Source: Adiantum capillus-veneris
Taxonomy: Eukaryota > Streptophyta > Polypodiopsida > Polypodiales > Pteridaceae
Assembly (NCBI GenBank): GCA_014529385.2
Contig: CM043960.1
Span: forward strand, 28,361,396-28,425,395
Length of the DNA stretch: 64,000 bases
Direction of reading: 5' to 3'
A model generated the notes under the pieces. It searched no databases. It was not told where the DNA came from and was given only the letters and a program-made list of their open reading frames with translations. The position numbers and the translations under genes were made by a program. Positions 1 through 9,829 of this stretch are shown here, in pieces. Numbering within the stretch: the first letter of the stretch is position 1; the number at the start of each line of letters is the position of its first letter.

Positions 1-74
1 TACCAACCATTTATAGCTAGCTTGAAGACCTCCCTTCTTGAGCAAGAAAAGAGAAACCTCGTGCTCTGATACCA
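1..74 (-). mobile_element. Ty3/gypsy leader start and primer-binding site of a further tandem copy
   Basis: On the minus strand 74-63 reads TGGTATCAGAGC, the standard plant primer-binding site for initiator-Met tRNA. The following leader (62 to 1) matches 1612-1551 closely, so a second copy of the same 5' region runs off the left edge of the window. The LTR it belongs to ends at 76. Confidence 0.85.
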
Positions 75-75
75 A

Positions 76-543
76 TGTAACATTTAATGGACTAAAAACT
101 TGTGTGTAGCGGAAATTAGCATGAACATAGTGGGCATTTCATTAGAATAGATTCCTAATGAGAATTACAAGAGTGCTTGGGTGGAGAGAGCAACAGAAAG
201 CATAACACCTAGTTAGATAGCATGAACAATACTTTCAAAAGAGAGAGAAATTAAGCTATTGACAACAGTTGAGGACCGGATTTTCATGGAGACGGTCCCC
301 CCTCCAAAAGGCTTTGTATTATGGTTTCTCCCATCAAGAGAGACATTGTACAATACAATTCTTTGTGTTCCTTCAAGACTAGCTAGTGCAATGAAGATGA
401 ATGCTTCATGCACTTAGCAAACACAACATTAATTATCCCCGGTCTCAGACCCAAGACCTCACACACCTTCGAAGATGGTGAGAGCTAGCAGGGTATGAGA
501 GTAGATTGAGAGGAAAAAGGAGTTTCTTACGAGAAAGATGTAC
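76..543 (-). mobile_element. Ty3/gypsy LTR 3' portion, truncated by fusion to gag
   Basis: On the minus strand this ends ...TGTTACA just before the PBS, and it matches the LTR copy at 1628-2105 and the one at 61758-62094 almost base for base. Homology to the LTR stops at about 540-545, where the sequence switches directly into gag with a few bases of shared sequence (GTAC). This is therefore a recombination product, not an intact LTR. Confidence 0.8.
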
Positions 544-1090
544 CATCACTTTCTTCAGAAGGTGAAGAATTTGAAGAAGGTGGAGAAGAGGGTGACCTCT
601 TTCTCGCCTTTTTCTTGTCTTGATCTTTGTCGTCTTCACCATAGCTTTCATAAGAGGAAGAGGATGAAGAATATGGAGAAGAGGGTGTCCTCTTTCTCGC
701 ATTTTTCTTCTCTTGCTTTTTATCATCCCTCTTTGAATTGTGGTGAGGAGAAGAATACGATGGTCTTCTCCGCTTTGGTGGTGATGGAGAGCGTTTAGCC
801 CGCCGTCTTCGTGGAGCCATCTCCGCCGAGGTGACGGGAGACTCGCTTCTTTCTCGTTCCTTCGGTGGAGGATCTTGAGTTCTCCTTTGGGAAGGAGATG
901 CATCATCAAGAAGTAAATTCTTGAGCCCTTCATATGGATTCTCTTCTTCTTCCCGAATCGGAGAGAGACCTCTTTTGGGAGTCTCACAAGGAGGCTTCCT
1001 AGGTGTTCTCTCGTCATGGTGATGAGCTTGGAGAACCCCGTGAGTATGGAGCTGCCGTTGCACTTCACTTTGGAGAGATGGATTGTCCAT
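527..1090 (-). CDS. gag: Ty3/gypsy Gag N-terminal region, RS-rich, truncated
   Basis: This is an open frame of 187 codons on the minus strand. Gag builds the virus-like particle that packages retrotransposon RNA in the cytoplasm. The N-terminal 75 residues are Glu/Pro/Arg-rich. From about residue 85 the protein is strongly basic with Arg-Ser and Ser-Pro runs (RRRRAKRSPSPPKRRR) followed by poly-Ser and Glu/Asp blocks, like an SR-protein domain. It aligns along its whole length with the + strand gag at 62629, but without that copy's two early stops. The last few residues (after SEESDGT) come from the LTR fusion at 540-545, so the canonical Gag domain, protease and polymerase are all missing. 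The start chosen matches the start in the other copy, just after the leader. Confidence 0.75.
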   Translation of the reverse strand: MDNPSLQSEVQRQLHTHGVLQAHHHDERTPRKPPCETPKRGLSPIREEEENPYEGLKNLLLDDASPSQRRTQDPPPKERERSESPVTSAEMAPRRRRAKRSPSPPKRRRPSYSSPHHNSKRDDKKQEKKNARKRTPSSPYSSSSSSYESYGEDDKDQDKKKARKRSPSSPPSSNSSPSEESDGTSFS

Positions 1091-1626
1091 GACTTGTTAA
1101 ATCCTAGAAACAAGATAGTTAACAAGCATCGGAGCATCATTAGTAGCTTGCTCATTAGCTAAATCAAAGTTATCAACATTAATTTCACTCTCTTTACTAT
1201 TGTCAGCCATTCTAACAACTTTTAGGTGTAAACGTTTTAGGTATACTTTGGCACTTCAAGCCCTAGTTGCTACTCCTCTTTACCCCTTTAGAAAAAGCAC
1301 TCAAGCTACTGTACCCGCGGCTCGAATACCATTAATTGCAAGGAATAGAAGAGAGGGTCTTTCGTCACCAAAACAACACCAGCTCCTGTCAAGCTTCTAA
1401 TAGCTCAATAGTGGTTAAGCCGTAGGCAAGCCCCGTAGGACTCCACTATTAAGACCATAGCTCTCGACGGTGATGCCAAGTTAACTGCACAAAGGCAGGC
1501 GCACTGCAAGGCTGAAAAATCCCTATTCTACTTACTCACAGGCAATTAATAATACCAACCATTTGTAGCTAGCTTGAGGACCTCCCTTCTTGACCAAGAA
1601 AAGAGAAACCTTGAGCTCTGATACCA
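1091..1626 (-). mobile_element. Ty3/gypsy 5' leader and PBS
   Basis: The minus-strand leader lies between the PBS (1626-1615, TGGTATCAGAGC) and the gag start at 1090. Nearly the same leader occurs on the + strand at 62108-62628. No long open frame is shared by both copies. Confidence 0.8.
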
Positions 1627-1627
1627 A

Positions 1628-3314
1628 TGTAACATTTAATGGCCTAATAACTTATGTGTAGCGGAAATAGCATGAACATAGTGGGCATTTCATTAGAATA
1701 GATACCTAATGAGAATTACAAGAGTGCTTGGGTGGAGAGAGCAACAAAAAAGCATAACACCTAATTTGATAGCATCGACAATACTTTCAAAAGAGAGAGA
1801 AATTAAGCTATTGACAACAGTTGAGGACCGGATTTGCATGGAGCCGGTCCCCCCTCCAAAAGGCTTTGTATTATGGTTTCTCCCATCAAGAGAGACATTG
1901 TACAATACAATTCTTTGTGTTCCTTCAAGACTAGCTAGTGCAATGAAGATGGAAGCTTCATACACCAAGAAAAACACTTAATCAAACACAACTTGAATTA
2001 TCCCCGTTCTCAGACCCAAGACCTCACACACCTTCGAAGATGGTGAGAGCTAGCAGGGTATGAGAGTAGATTGAGAGGAAGCAGGAGTATCTTACGAGAA
2101 AGATGTACATCTCCTCACATAATCACACATATTAGCATAGATTAGCTTAGTAATTAGCTTGGTAGAGGAGGTGAGCATGCATTGAAGCTTGGCTCTTGGT
2201 TGGATTTGCATCCACATGCCAAGAGAGTGTTGATGTAGGCTTCTATCTCACAAGCTTGGAGTAGGTGATGAGCTCTCCATTAAAGCTTGGGAGGAGATAG
2301 AGTATTCTTCCTTCACACATGGTCAAGTGTGAGTGTGTGTGTGTCAATGCCAAGCAAAAATCAGCCCCCTCTCTCTCTTGGGCGAGCCCTAACTGCTAAT
2401 TAGGTCTGGCTTTTTGCCTCATTGGACCTCCCAGGTCAAGCCAATAGGTATTAAGCAACATAAGTGATAGCCTTCTGACATGTGTCCCCCTTTCCCCTTT
2501 TGTGAGAGCTTTAGGTAATTAAATAATTAAACTAAACTCTCATTGGATCCCTTTGTCTCCTGGCCAATAGAAATCAGGCAAGCCATGGGGCTTCTGAATG
2601 CTCATTGGACCCTTTGGGAGACTGCCCAATAGTCTTCTAGGAGACTTAATTCTCATTGAATAAAATTCTCTTTGTAATTAAATAATTAAACTAAACTCTC
2701 ATTGGACCCCTTTGTCTCCTGGCCAATAGAAATCAGGCAAGCCATGGGGCTTCTGAATGCTCATTGGACCCTTTGGGAGACTGCCCAATAGTCTTCTAGG
2801 AGACTTAATTCTCATTGGTTTCTTTTATTAAATGTTTTTAAATTAATTAAACTACATTTACTCTAGCTTAATTCTCATTGGTCCACTTCAAGGGTCTTCC
2901 AATAGGAATTGGGCACACCTTGTGGGCATCTGGCCTAGGGAGCTGACATGTGTCCCTCATTCCCTTTGTGTGAAGGGAGCCTATGTGTGTGTGTGTGTGG
3001 CTTTCTCTCTCATCCCCTACCTTTGGGGCTCGCCCCCTCCCATGTAGGGATGTGCAAAGACTTTTAGGGCACACACAAAGCATCCAATTTTCCTTGGGGT
3101 TGACCTTTGGACACAACCTTTGAATTTTGGAACCTTAGCATTTTGGAAGTCTTAATGGGCTGAACCTTAGGGTCTTTTTAGCCCATTGTTGCACATGGCT
3201 CTTTTGCAGATCGCCCCCCCTTTGGATCCTTATTTTCCCTCCTTTGGATCCCTACTGTGGTCGGTTTGCTAGCTTAACCAATATTCTAGCTTTTTCTCCC
3301 TTGGAACTTCCCCA
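1628..3314 (-). mobile_element. Ty3/gypsy long terminal repeat, probable full length
   Basis: The 3' end (minus strand ...TGTTACA at 1628) abuts the PBS. The 5' end is inferred: the minus strand from 3314 begins TGTGGGGAAG, giving TG...CA ends and an LTR of about 1.7 kb. Only the first 480 bp have a second copy in the window, so the outer boundary is tentative. The interior holds a 141-bp direct repeat (2517, 2676) and a short (GT)n. There is no coding capacity. Confidence 0.55.
2517..2817 (+). repeat. Two-copy tandem repeat inside the LTR (period 159 bp)
   Basis: 2517-2658 and 2676-2817 are nearly identical; one visible difference is GGATCC versus GGACCC. They are separated by 17 bp. Each unit contains three CTCATTGG words spaced through it. 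Confidence 0.9.
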
Positions 3315-3454
3315 CATTAAATGATCAGTTTAATATGAGAAAATCATTTAGGAGAATTAGATATTGATTATTATGACATATTGCTACCACAATAAAGTCT
3401 CATCAGGAACTGAGGGCAAGGGTGCAAAAGCCAACAAGTCAAAGAGCGGTAAAG

Positions 3455-3590
3455 GTAAGGGTGGCAAAGCTGCAGTCAACTCTGCGAAAGGTGTGCCCAT
3501 TTCACAAACAATGGATAAAGGTAAGGGTGGAAAAGCTGCAGTCAACTCTGCAAAAGGTGTGCCCACTACACAAACAATGGATAAAGCAAT
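3455..3590 (+). repeat. 66-bp tandem duplication, in frame
   Basis: Two copies with a 66-bp offset (for example AAGGTGTGCCCA at 3487 and 3553), i.e. 22 codons, encode a GKGGKAAVNSAKGVP unit twice. Confidence 0.9.
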
Positions 3591-3807
3591 ACAACAATGG
3601 TTTCAAGGTATCCTTAGTTGTAACCATAGTGTACCCCCTCATCGAGACATGGACGATTTAAATTGGGATCCTATTCTACCGGTTCCTCCGATGAATGTGC
3701 ATGTGTGCACTCTTCATACCCATCTACAAATTCTTGACAAGTTTCTTTGGTTCCATATTAATTATGCTTGGAATATGGAGTCTGCAAAAAGAAGAGAAGA
3801 GGGTATA

Positions 3808-3969
3808 AGAGAACTCGAATCTATTTCATCAAGTGCTTGTATACATGGGGGTTCAGTTGAGTTATCAAAGGAAAAGAAGGCATTTGGAAGAGAACTCGAA
3901 TCTATTTCATCAAGTGCTTGTATACATGGGGGTTCAGTTGAGTTATCAAAGGAAAAGAAGGCATTTGGA
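3808..3969 (+). repeat. 81-bp perfect tandem duplication, in frame
   Basis: Two copies start at 3808 and 3889 (27 codons). A third copy lies at 4138 inside the larger 249-bp duplication. Confidence 0.9.
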
Positions 3970-4373
3970 AGTACATGGATCGTCCTAATAAAATGTGTAT
4001 GGGTGGTAGTAAAGCTAAGCATTTGCTTTCAAACTATTCTGACTCCCAAAGTGCCAATGAGTTTCAATTGTGGAAAAAAGTATGTGACATTACCACCTAC
4101 AGAGGTAATGAAGCAGCCCTAGGAGAAGAGGGTATAAGAGAACTCGAATCTATTTCATCAAGTGCTTGTATACATGGGGGTTCAGTTGAGTTATCAAAGG
4201 AAAAGAAGGCATTTGGAAGTACATGGATCGTCCTAATAAAATGTATATGGGTGGTAGTAAAGCTAAGCATTTGCTTTCAAACTATTCTGACTCCCAAAGT
4301 GCCAATGAGTTTCAATTGTGGAAAAAATTATGTGACATTACCACCTACAGAGGTAATGAAGCAACCCTAGGAA
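3876..4373 (+). repeat. 249-bp tandem duplication, in frame
   Basis: 3876-4124 is repeated as 4125-4373 with only a few substitutions (for example TGTGTATGG versus TGTATATGG). The period of 249 bp is 83 codons. The second copy retains one 81-bp subunit. Confidence 0.85.
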
Positions 4374-4522
4374 TAAAGCGTGCTCGTGTGTGTCAGTCTG
4401 TAGATGGTATTTCTTGTTTTCTTGAAAAGACAAAGCTAACTTGTGTTGAGATATCCACCTTAAAGTTTGTAATCAATGGTTTCCAATGCAAATGGTGGAC
4501 ACCTGGGGGGATGGTGGGTTGA

Positions 4523-5520
4523 ACACTTTGTCTTTGCAGTCAAAAAACATCAGTGTTTGAACTAAAGTTTTATTGTTTTTTCAGCACACTCTTTTGCCTC
4601 ATAACTCTTTTTTTTTACACATTTGATTCATTGGGCATCTGGAGTAACCAAGGAATGGAGCGCTCACACTATCAAGAAAAAGCAATGTATTTTAAAAATA
4701 CACGGCATGGAGGTTAGGAAAAAGAGCAATGCTCTACACGAAATGTTCAATTGGTTCTAGAGAATTTTAGCAAGGAGAGAAAGGAAGAAGATTAGAGTGC
4801 AAAGAAGTTTGAAATGTAGAATAGAGAAAGTGGTTAGCCTGAGACAATCATAATTATATATTATATCATGCTTCTAGTACAAAAGATAGATTTCGACGAT
4901 GGTTGGAGACAAGGCAAAAAAATGACAGGCATTGGGTGGAAAATGAATATTCTAACACTAACCACTTCTATTGTAAACATGCATTGTAATGCCATGTGAT
5001 TGGTTGATGTCCCAATCAGTGGTTCCTTGGGTCAAGTTTTGTTTATTTTGGAGTTTTCTTGAATTTTTAAGGTTTTCTTTTTAATTAAGTACTATTTAGG
5101 TCAAAACTCACAACTTCAAGTTCATTTCTTGTTTGCACATTCTAGAATATCCTCTTGAGCACAAACGTGCACACACTCATCTCTTGCACCTCATGGACGA
5201 TTCACACAAGCAGACCACTACGCACATCAATACCACCACAACCACTCACACCACAAAAAATCAGCAGTTAGCACCCCATGAAGAATCTACAGCTTCAAAT
5301 CCACATCCCCAGCCACAAGTGGATAACCCAATGCCCCAATAGCTCCATATGCCCAACGGCGTCCCCAACCATCGAATCTAGATGATCAAACCACCATGCG
5401 ATATATTTTTGGTGATCTCGGATCACTAAACCATGCCAACCGCACACCTCTGCCAGATCCCCCACCAATTTCATCTCTACACAGAGCCACACAAGAAACA
5501 AGAGAAACCAAAGAATAATA
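4523..5520. other. No supportable gene
   Basis: AT-rich sequence with only short frames. A 69-codon frame at 5133-5342 is His/Thr/Gln-rich (CAC/ACC/CAA composition) and could be a remnant of the tail of the H3-like pseudogene that follows, but it is in a different frame and I cannot show that. Confidence 0.4.
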
Positions 5521-6359
5521 ATGAGGTCCGCCCAAAATTCGGAGTCCTCGCCTACTGTCACATCACTTGATGCTCATGCCACCGTGGAAACCACACCACA
5601 AAGATTTGGACCACGAGCCAAACAAAGAGTAATGAAGGTAATACCAGGTGACTTGGTTTCTAAAGCATGACAGGCCAAGAGGAGGAAAGTAATGAAAGAG
5701 ATAGAAAAGAAAGAGGCAGCTGAGAAGGAAGCAAAAAGAATGAAATAAGGACAAAGAAGACAAAGGGAGCAAGAGAAATGGCAGAGAGCTGAGGCCGAGA
5801 GAGCTCACTTGAAAAACCTACAAGCACGAGCAAAGGCAGAGAGGAAGGCGACAGAGGGCAGAGCTCCAACCACCCAATGAGCAAAGGATGGGAGCTCTAG
5901 GCCTTCAAAAATACCTCAAAGAGCCAAGCAATGTGCAAAGAGGAAAAAGGACAAGGTGACGTCTGAAGAACAACACGCCCAGGAGGAAAAAGAAAAAAAA
6001 TGATCCTCCTCTGCCAAGCAAGTGGCTCCTCCACCACCGCCAACAACACAAAAAAATGGAGATGGAATCCAGGCATAGTTTCTTTGCGGGAGATTTGAAA
6101 ATATCAGAAGAGCACTGAGCCCATCATAGCCAAAGCGGCCTTCTCTCGGCTGGTGAGAGAGATAATGGATGAATATAGCGATTTTGTTACACACATACAA
6201 TGCGCAACCTTACTGGCCCTACAGGATGCCACTGAACACATTTTGGTGCAACTGTTTCAGGATGGCATTTCTTGTATGATGCATGTTAAGCATGTTACGT
6301 CGAAAAATACGAATTTAGCTCTAGCAATCAATTTTGCAAGATGCCTTCATAAGAAATAG
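5521..6359 (+). pseudogene. Histone H3-fold pseudogene, CENH3-like
   Basis: The histone fold is read in one frame from about 6057 to 6359: KWRW-PGIVSLREI, then a stop, then KYQKSTEPIIAKAAF.RLVREI, LLALQDATEHILVQLF and H-KHVT. These line up with the H3 core helices. The stop at 6096-6098 (TGA) replaces the invariant Arg of LREIRKYQ, a CGA to TGA change. Loop 1 is one residue longer than in canonical H3 (20 versus 19 residues between VREI and the end of ALQ) and STEP replaces STEL; both are features of plant centromeric H3. Upstream, a second frame from ATG 5521 runs with four stops through a Lys/Glu/Arg/Ala-rich, coiled-coil-like tail (RRKVMKEIEKKEAAEKEAK, QEKWQRAEAERAHLK) to about 6065, where a frameshift joins the fold. 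Canonical plant H3 is 136 residues; this would be about 280. A CENH3-type origin is likely; current function is unlikely. Confidence 0.7.
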
Positions 6360-6524
6360 TTTATCCCATGTAATCTCTCTTGATGAGATTTGTAATCTTC
6401 TCATATAACATCAAATGTCAAATTTCTACCATTCCGTGCAATCGTTGAACTTGATTTTGTACATTGTTTTTTTTAAAGTATTTGAATTGTTCAAGATGTT
6501 AAATTTAAACTGACCATCACGATG

Positions 6525-7058
6525 CACGGCTCGCCTAGCGGGGTCAGAAGGGGCAAAAAATGCCATGCAGTGACCCGTTATCGGGGAGCACATCTCCTTG
6601 ATTTTTTTATTAAACCGGGCGACCGAGGGGGGGGGGGGGATATGGGGTCAACGGGACCACCATAAAGCACGGCAATGCCCGACGGGGTCAGATGGTGCAA
6701 AAAAAATCCCTGTGCGCCATGGCGCGTAGGAGGAAAATCTGTCCACCTCGACGACATATCAAACTAAATTGCACCAACGCATCAATACTAAACTGGATCG
6801 ACAAACTTCTATAGTAACGTTAACCCCACTATTAGATCTGTCCCCTGTGCGCCATGGCGCACAAGGCTTTTTTTTGCTTCGTTCGACCCCATCGGGCATC
6901 GTCGAGATGATCTATCTCCTGCATGCCGTGGTGCACGAGGTTTTTTTTGTGCCGTGTGACCCCGCTGGGCACCACCGTGCATCGCGGTGGTCTCATTGAC
7001 CCCGTACGACCCCCGTGTAAACAAATCACCGAGATGTCCCCCAGGAAAACGGGTCATT
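6525..7058. mobile_element. GC-rich foldback element (imperfect inverted repeat)
   Basis: The arm 6568-6745 pairs imperfectly with the reverse complement of about 6845-7058. The shared order of blocks is TGACCCGTT, then ACATCTC..TGATTT, GGGGTCAA.G.GACCACC, a G-rich block, a run of 7-8 A and GTGCGCCATGGCGC. The GCGCCATGGCGC palindrome occurs in both arms (6715, 6846), and further partial copies of the CGGGGTC..GCAAAAAAA unit lie at 6535 and 6935. Composition is clearly more GC-rich than the flanks and includes G12 at about 6629. There is no transposase. A non-autonomous foldback or MITE-like element is the likeliest reading. Confidence 0.6.
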
Positions 7059-7371
7059 GTATGTTCAAGGTTCTACTCATGTGTTGTGGAAATGAAATTT
7101 ATTGGACAATATGATTTTTTTTTGTTAAAGTAAAGAATGTTGACAAAACTTGTGAACAAAAACAATTGTTATGTATTAATTTGGATATTAGATCATGGTC
7201 AATTAGTTTTACTATACGAATTACATCTGTGGGTATGGGGCGAATGACTAACTTGACGCCAAGGTATTTACAATTTCCTCTGGGTTTGTCAACCCTTGTC
7301 CTAGGCTCAAGGTGTAGTGGGAGAGGACTGATTCTAGGTGCTTTCCTGTAAAGGCATACAATGTCGCCTCT
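7059..7371. other. No feature seen
   Basis: About 310 bp of AT-rich DNA between the foldback element and the end of the spliced minus-strand gene. It may hold that gene's 3' UTR; no polyadenylation signal is convincing. Confidence 0.4.
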
Positions 7372-8493
7372 CTATCCCATCAATATATGTTTGTGAGCGT
7401 TTAGGATGAGCGAATCTTCAACAAGTATGACACTTAATGCTTTGCACTTGAGTAGTTCCGCAGAAGCATCCTTGGAGAACTCTGTGTGAGAAACTCGAAG
7501 AATAGATGGCTCCAGGTGGCTTAGGTAGTGACAAAGCGAGCTATCCATACCCATGGGCGTGTTGCGTGAACCTCCAGTACGCATTGCAAACTTATCAACA
7601 TGGTATGCCGCCTACAAAGCATTTTACGACTTTAACACTTGTTGTAAGGAACAACAGACAATCGATCAGGTTAAAATATGTTTACCTCAGTTTCCTCATC
7701 CTTCTCTTCAAGATTTTTCTTTGTAAGATCGATGCTAAATTGATCATCTCTACCCATCACGATCAGTGGTTTTTGTGGATGAAAAGCGCTTTTCGGGATG
7801 CTTTCATAAAATGAGGCACATGATTTGATTTCCACAAGTGTACTTGCTGCTGTTTGCACCAACTTCTTTTCGGTGGGAACCATAAGCTTCATTGCTGCTT
7901 GCACATCAGTCTCAATTCTCCTTTTGGTTGTTGCAATCAAGGCACTGTCTAGCTTAGGCCATTCCAAACTCTCCAAGGTTGGTGAATGAACCAAAGAAAG
8001 ATTACCATGTCCATTTTGCCTAGGTGTGACATAAGTATGGTTATTAAAAAAAATGTCATGTGAGGAAAGCTCAGAGGATGGACAACCAGCATAGAGCAAC
8101 TTGCCAAGCTCAGTGTGGATAGCCTCAAAAGTTCTTGTGAAGGACTCTACTGGCTCCCACTCTACAAAATTGGATGGAAAAAAATATGCAAACATGAACA
8201 AGCAATGGAAATCTTACAATCATCAAAAGCAATGTACAAGGCAAAAGTACTAAATAGACAACCTAAAAACTTGAAAGAGGAGTAAAATTATAGTTTGCAA
8301 GAAACGTCGATGGAGCCACTACTGCTTCTAGCTTTAGTTGTGAAGAAACATACACATGTTGCACCCTCGCAAGCCTCTTGCCTTCTTGTGTTTTCTTGAA
8401 CTCCATGATTCTGCCCTTCCAATGGTGTGCTTGAGAATCCATTTGTCTCCTTGAGACCTTGTGTGCACCTCTTGAGCTAGGCTGCATTGTCAT
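7372..8493 (-). CDS. Unrecognised three-exon gene, 312 residues
   Basis: I do not recognise the product. Three minus-strand exons join in phase: 8493-8271, 8161-7686 and 7611-7372 (223+476+240 = 939 nt, 312 codons plus stop). Intron 1 (8270-8162) runs GT..AG after a CAA codon with a T-rich run before TTTTGTAG. Intron 2 (7685-7612) has the strong donor GAG|GTAAAC and acceptor TTTGTAG. Both phases match (1 and 0), and the ATG is preceded directly by an in-frame TGA. The N-terminus is basic (KVSRRQ, KGRIMEFKKTQEGKR), the middle is helical with Lys/Glu (ATTKRRIETDVQAAMKL), and a charged EEKDEETE precedes the last exon. No membrane segment or catalytic motif is visible. The clean splicing makes it the best candidate host gene here, though it may be part of a longer gene. 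Confidence 0.5.
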
Positions 8494-9239
8494 TCACATC
8501 ATTCGTTTGAACTCCATCGTCACCCAATATCCACTTTTTTCTTGTACATTGCTACATGTCATTGGAGTCAATGACACTCCCAAGTCGTCAATTACATGAT
8601 GATAACATGGGGAATAGTAGCACAACCTACACACAAACACTTATGATTAGACATTGCACATCCACGTTCTCAGCTGTATAAAGAGCAAAATTCTTGATGG
8701 TACACAAAGACGATTGATGTCACATAATTCTATACTGCTCCACCTGCTTGTTGGCTTAATGGGGAAGATAATGTGGAAAAGCTTGAGAGGGAAGTAGATC
8801 CTCTCTCGAGAGCTTAATGGATAAGGAGCAGGAAACCTATTGAGAAAAGGAAGAGGGATGATATGCTGCAAATATTCAGCTTTAGGTAGAGGTGTTTAGT
8901 GAGGCTCATGGAGAGATGGAGAACTTCAGCCTGAGAAGAATGCAATAAGCTTGAGGAGGGAAAGGAGGTTCAAACTACTGTTGCAGAGCTTTTGGGAGGG
9001 AAAACTGAAAGGAAGGAAAGAGAAGCAACTTGCAAGGTGAAGTAAAGAGAAGTGAGAGATGGTATAGTAGAGAGAGAGGGAGAGAATGATCAACACATTT
9101 TTGGAGGGACCCCTTTTAGGAGAGAGGGGCGGAGAAACTGGCAGCCACTAGAGAGAGAAAGGATTGGTTTTTACTCAACTATCTAGAGAAAAGTGTTATC
9201 TTTTAATTTATAAGAGATTTTCTCTTTATATTTTATAAA
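8494..9239. other. No gene; purine-rich stretch
   Basis: 8735-9180 is strongly purine-rich on the + strand (AGAGAG, GGGAGG runs). It could be upstream sequence of the minus-strand gene ending at 8493 or part of the degraded MITE copy that follows. No open frame is convincing. Confidence 0.35.
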
Positions 9240-9390
9240 AGAGTACAAGTTTGAACACTTACTTTTAGGCCTTGCGATACCCACCATTTCAATCCATATG
9301 GCATCCACCCATTTGCCCCTTCCATAATCTTCTTTTTAATCACATGGCAAATAAAGAGGCCCCCTGAAACCCCATTCTAGTACAACACGT
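9240..9390 (-). mobile_element. Degraded relative of the 463-bp MITE at 54752
   Basis: The reverse complement of 9300-9385 matches 54765-54840 in order: ATGGGGT, then CCTCTTTATTTGCCATG, GATTA.. and GTGG..GCCAT, and further inward AATGGTGGGTAT. The far end is not recognisable, so length and ends are unknown. Confidence 0.5.
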
Positions 9391-9829
9391 CGCGCAAAAA
9401 TCGACGCAGATATCGGCGAGACAACGTTTCTTTTAAACGTGAAATACGTTGGAATAAATGTTGTATCGTAGAGTCGGTATATATACCGATAATGATCGTC
9501 AAAATACACGCAGTTATCAATGCATGTATATACGCATTTATTAGCGCCAAAATTTTTATCTAATACCTTCGGCTGTTCCGAGGGCTATACCGGTGCGTAT
9601 ACTGAATTCTATTCGGATGACCAAACCTGCAAAATTCTTTTTGGACAGAGAGGGCTGGGAACTGCTGCTGCATGTATTGTAGCAACAGAAAACAGCCCTC
9701 TCTACCCAAAGGAAGAGTGCACAAGCAACCGCACTTCACCTTCAAGTTGACGCTAAAGAGTGGGTGTATACAGATTAGCAAAACTGTAAAAATAACAAAA
9801 CCACAAAATCAAAAGTTTAATCATGACAA
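9391..9829. other. CpG-containing unexplained segment
   Basis: Locally CpG-rich (ACGTCGCGC, CGACGCAG, GTATATATACCGATAATGATCG) with short dyads such as CGGTATATATACCG at 9475-9488. The only frame (9520-9750) has no recognisable content. Confidence 0.3.

Larger units (their letters stand above)
3364..4522 (+). pseudogene. Unrecognised transposon-like ORF with internal tandem duplications
   Basis: I do not recognise this protein. The first frame (252 codons from 3364) starts with a Lys/Gly-rich stretch made of a duplicated 22-residue unit. A segment with Trp/His-rich motifs (LHTHLQILDKFLWFHINYAW) follows, then a repeated block with SSACIHGGSVELSKEKKAFG. A one-base shift at about 3966 and again at about 4214 moves the likely reading to the other frame, which gives the MDRPNKM..MGGSKAKHLLSNYSD segment and ends at 4522 after a stretch about KTKLTCVEISTLKFVINGF. 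The conserved-looking composition and lack of neighbours suggest a mobile-element gene fragment, but no catalytic motif can be named. It sits immediately outside the inferred gypsy LTR edge. Confidence 0.4.

Noticed and set aside
213-413. Conserved 60-100-codon frames inside the gypsy LTR (also 1693-1981, 61742-61957)
   Set aside because: LTR non-coding sequence; the frames are kept only because the LTR copies are nearly identical and they exist on both strands.
538-798. + strand frame and the other minus frame over gag (445-1155)
   Set aside because: Shadows of the gag frame; the same shadows appear at 62564 and 62873 opposite the second gag.
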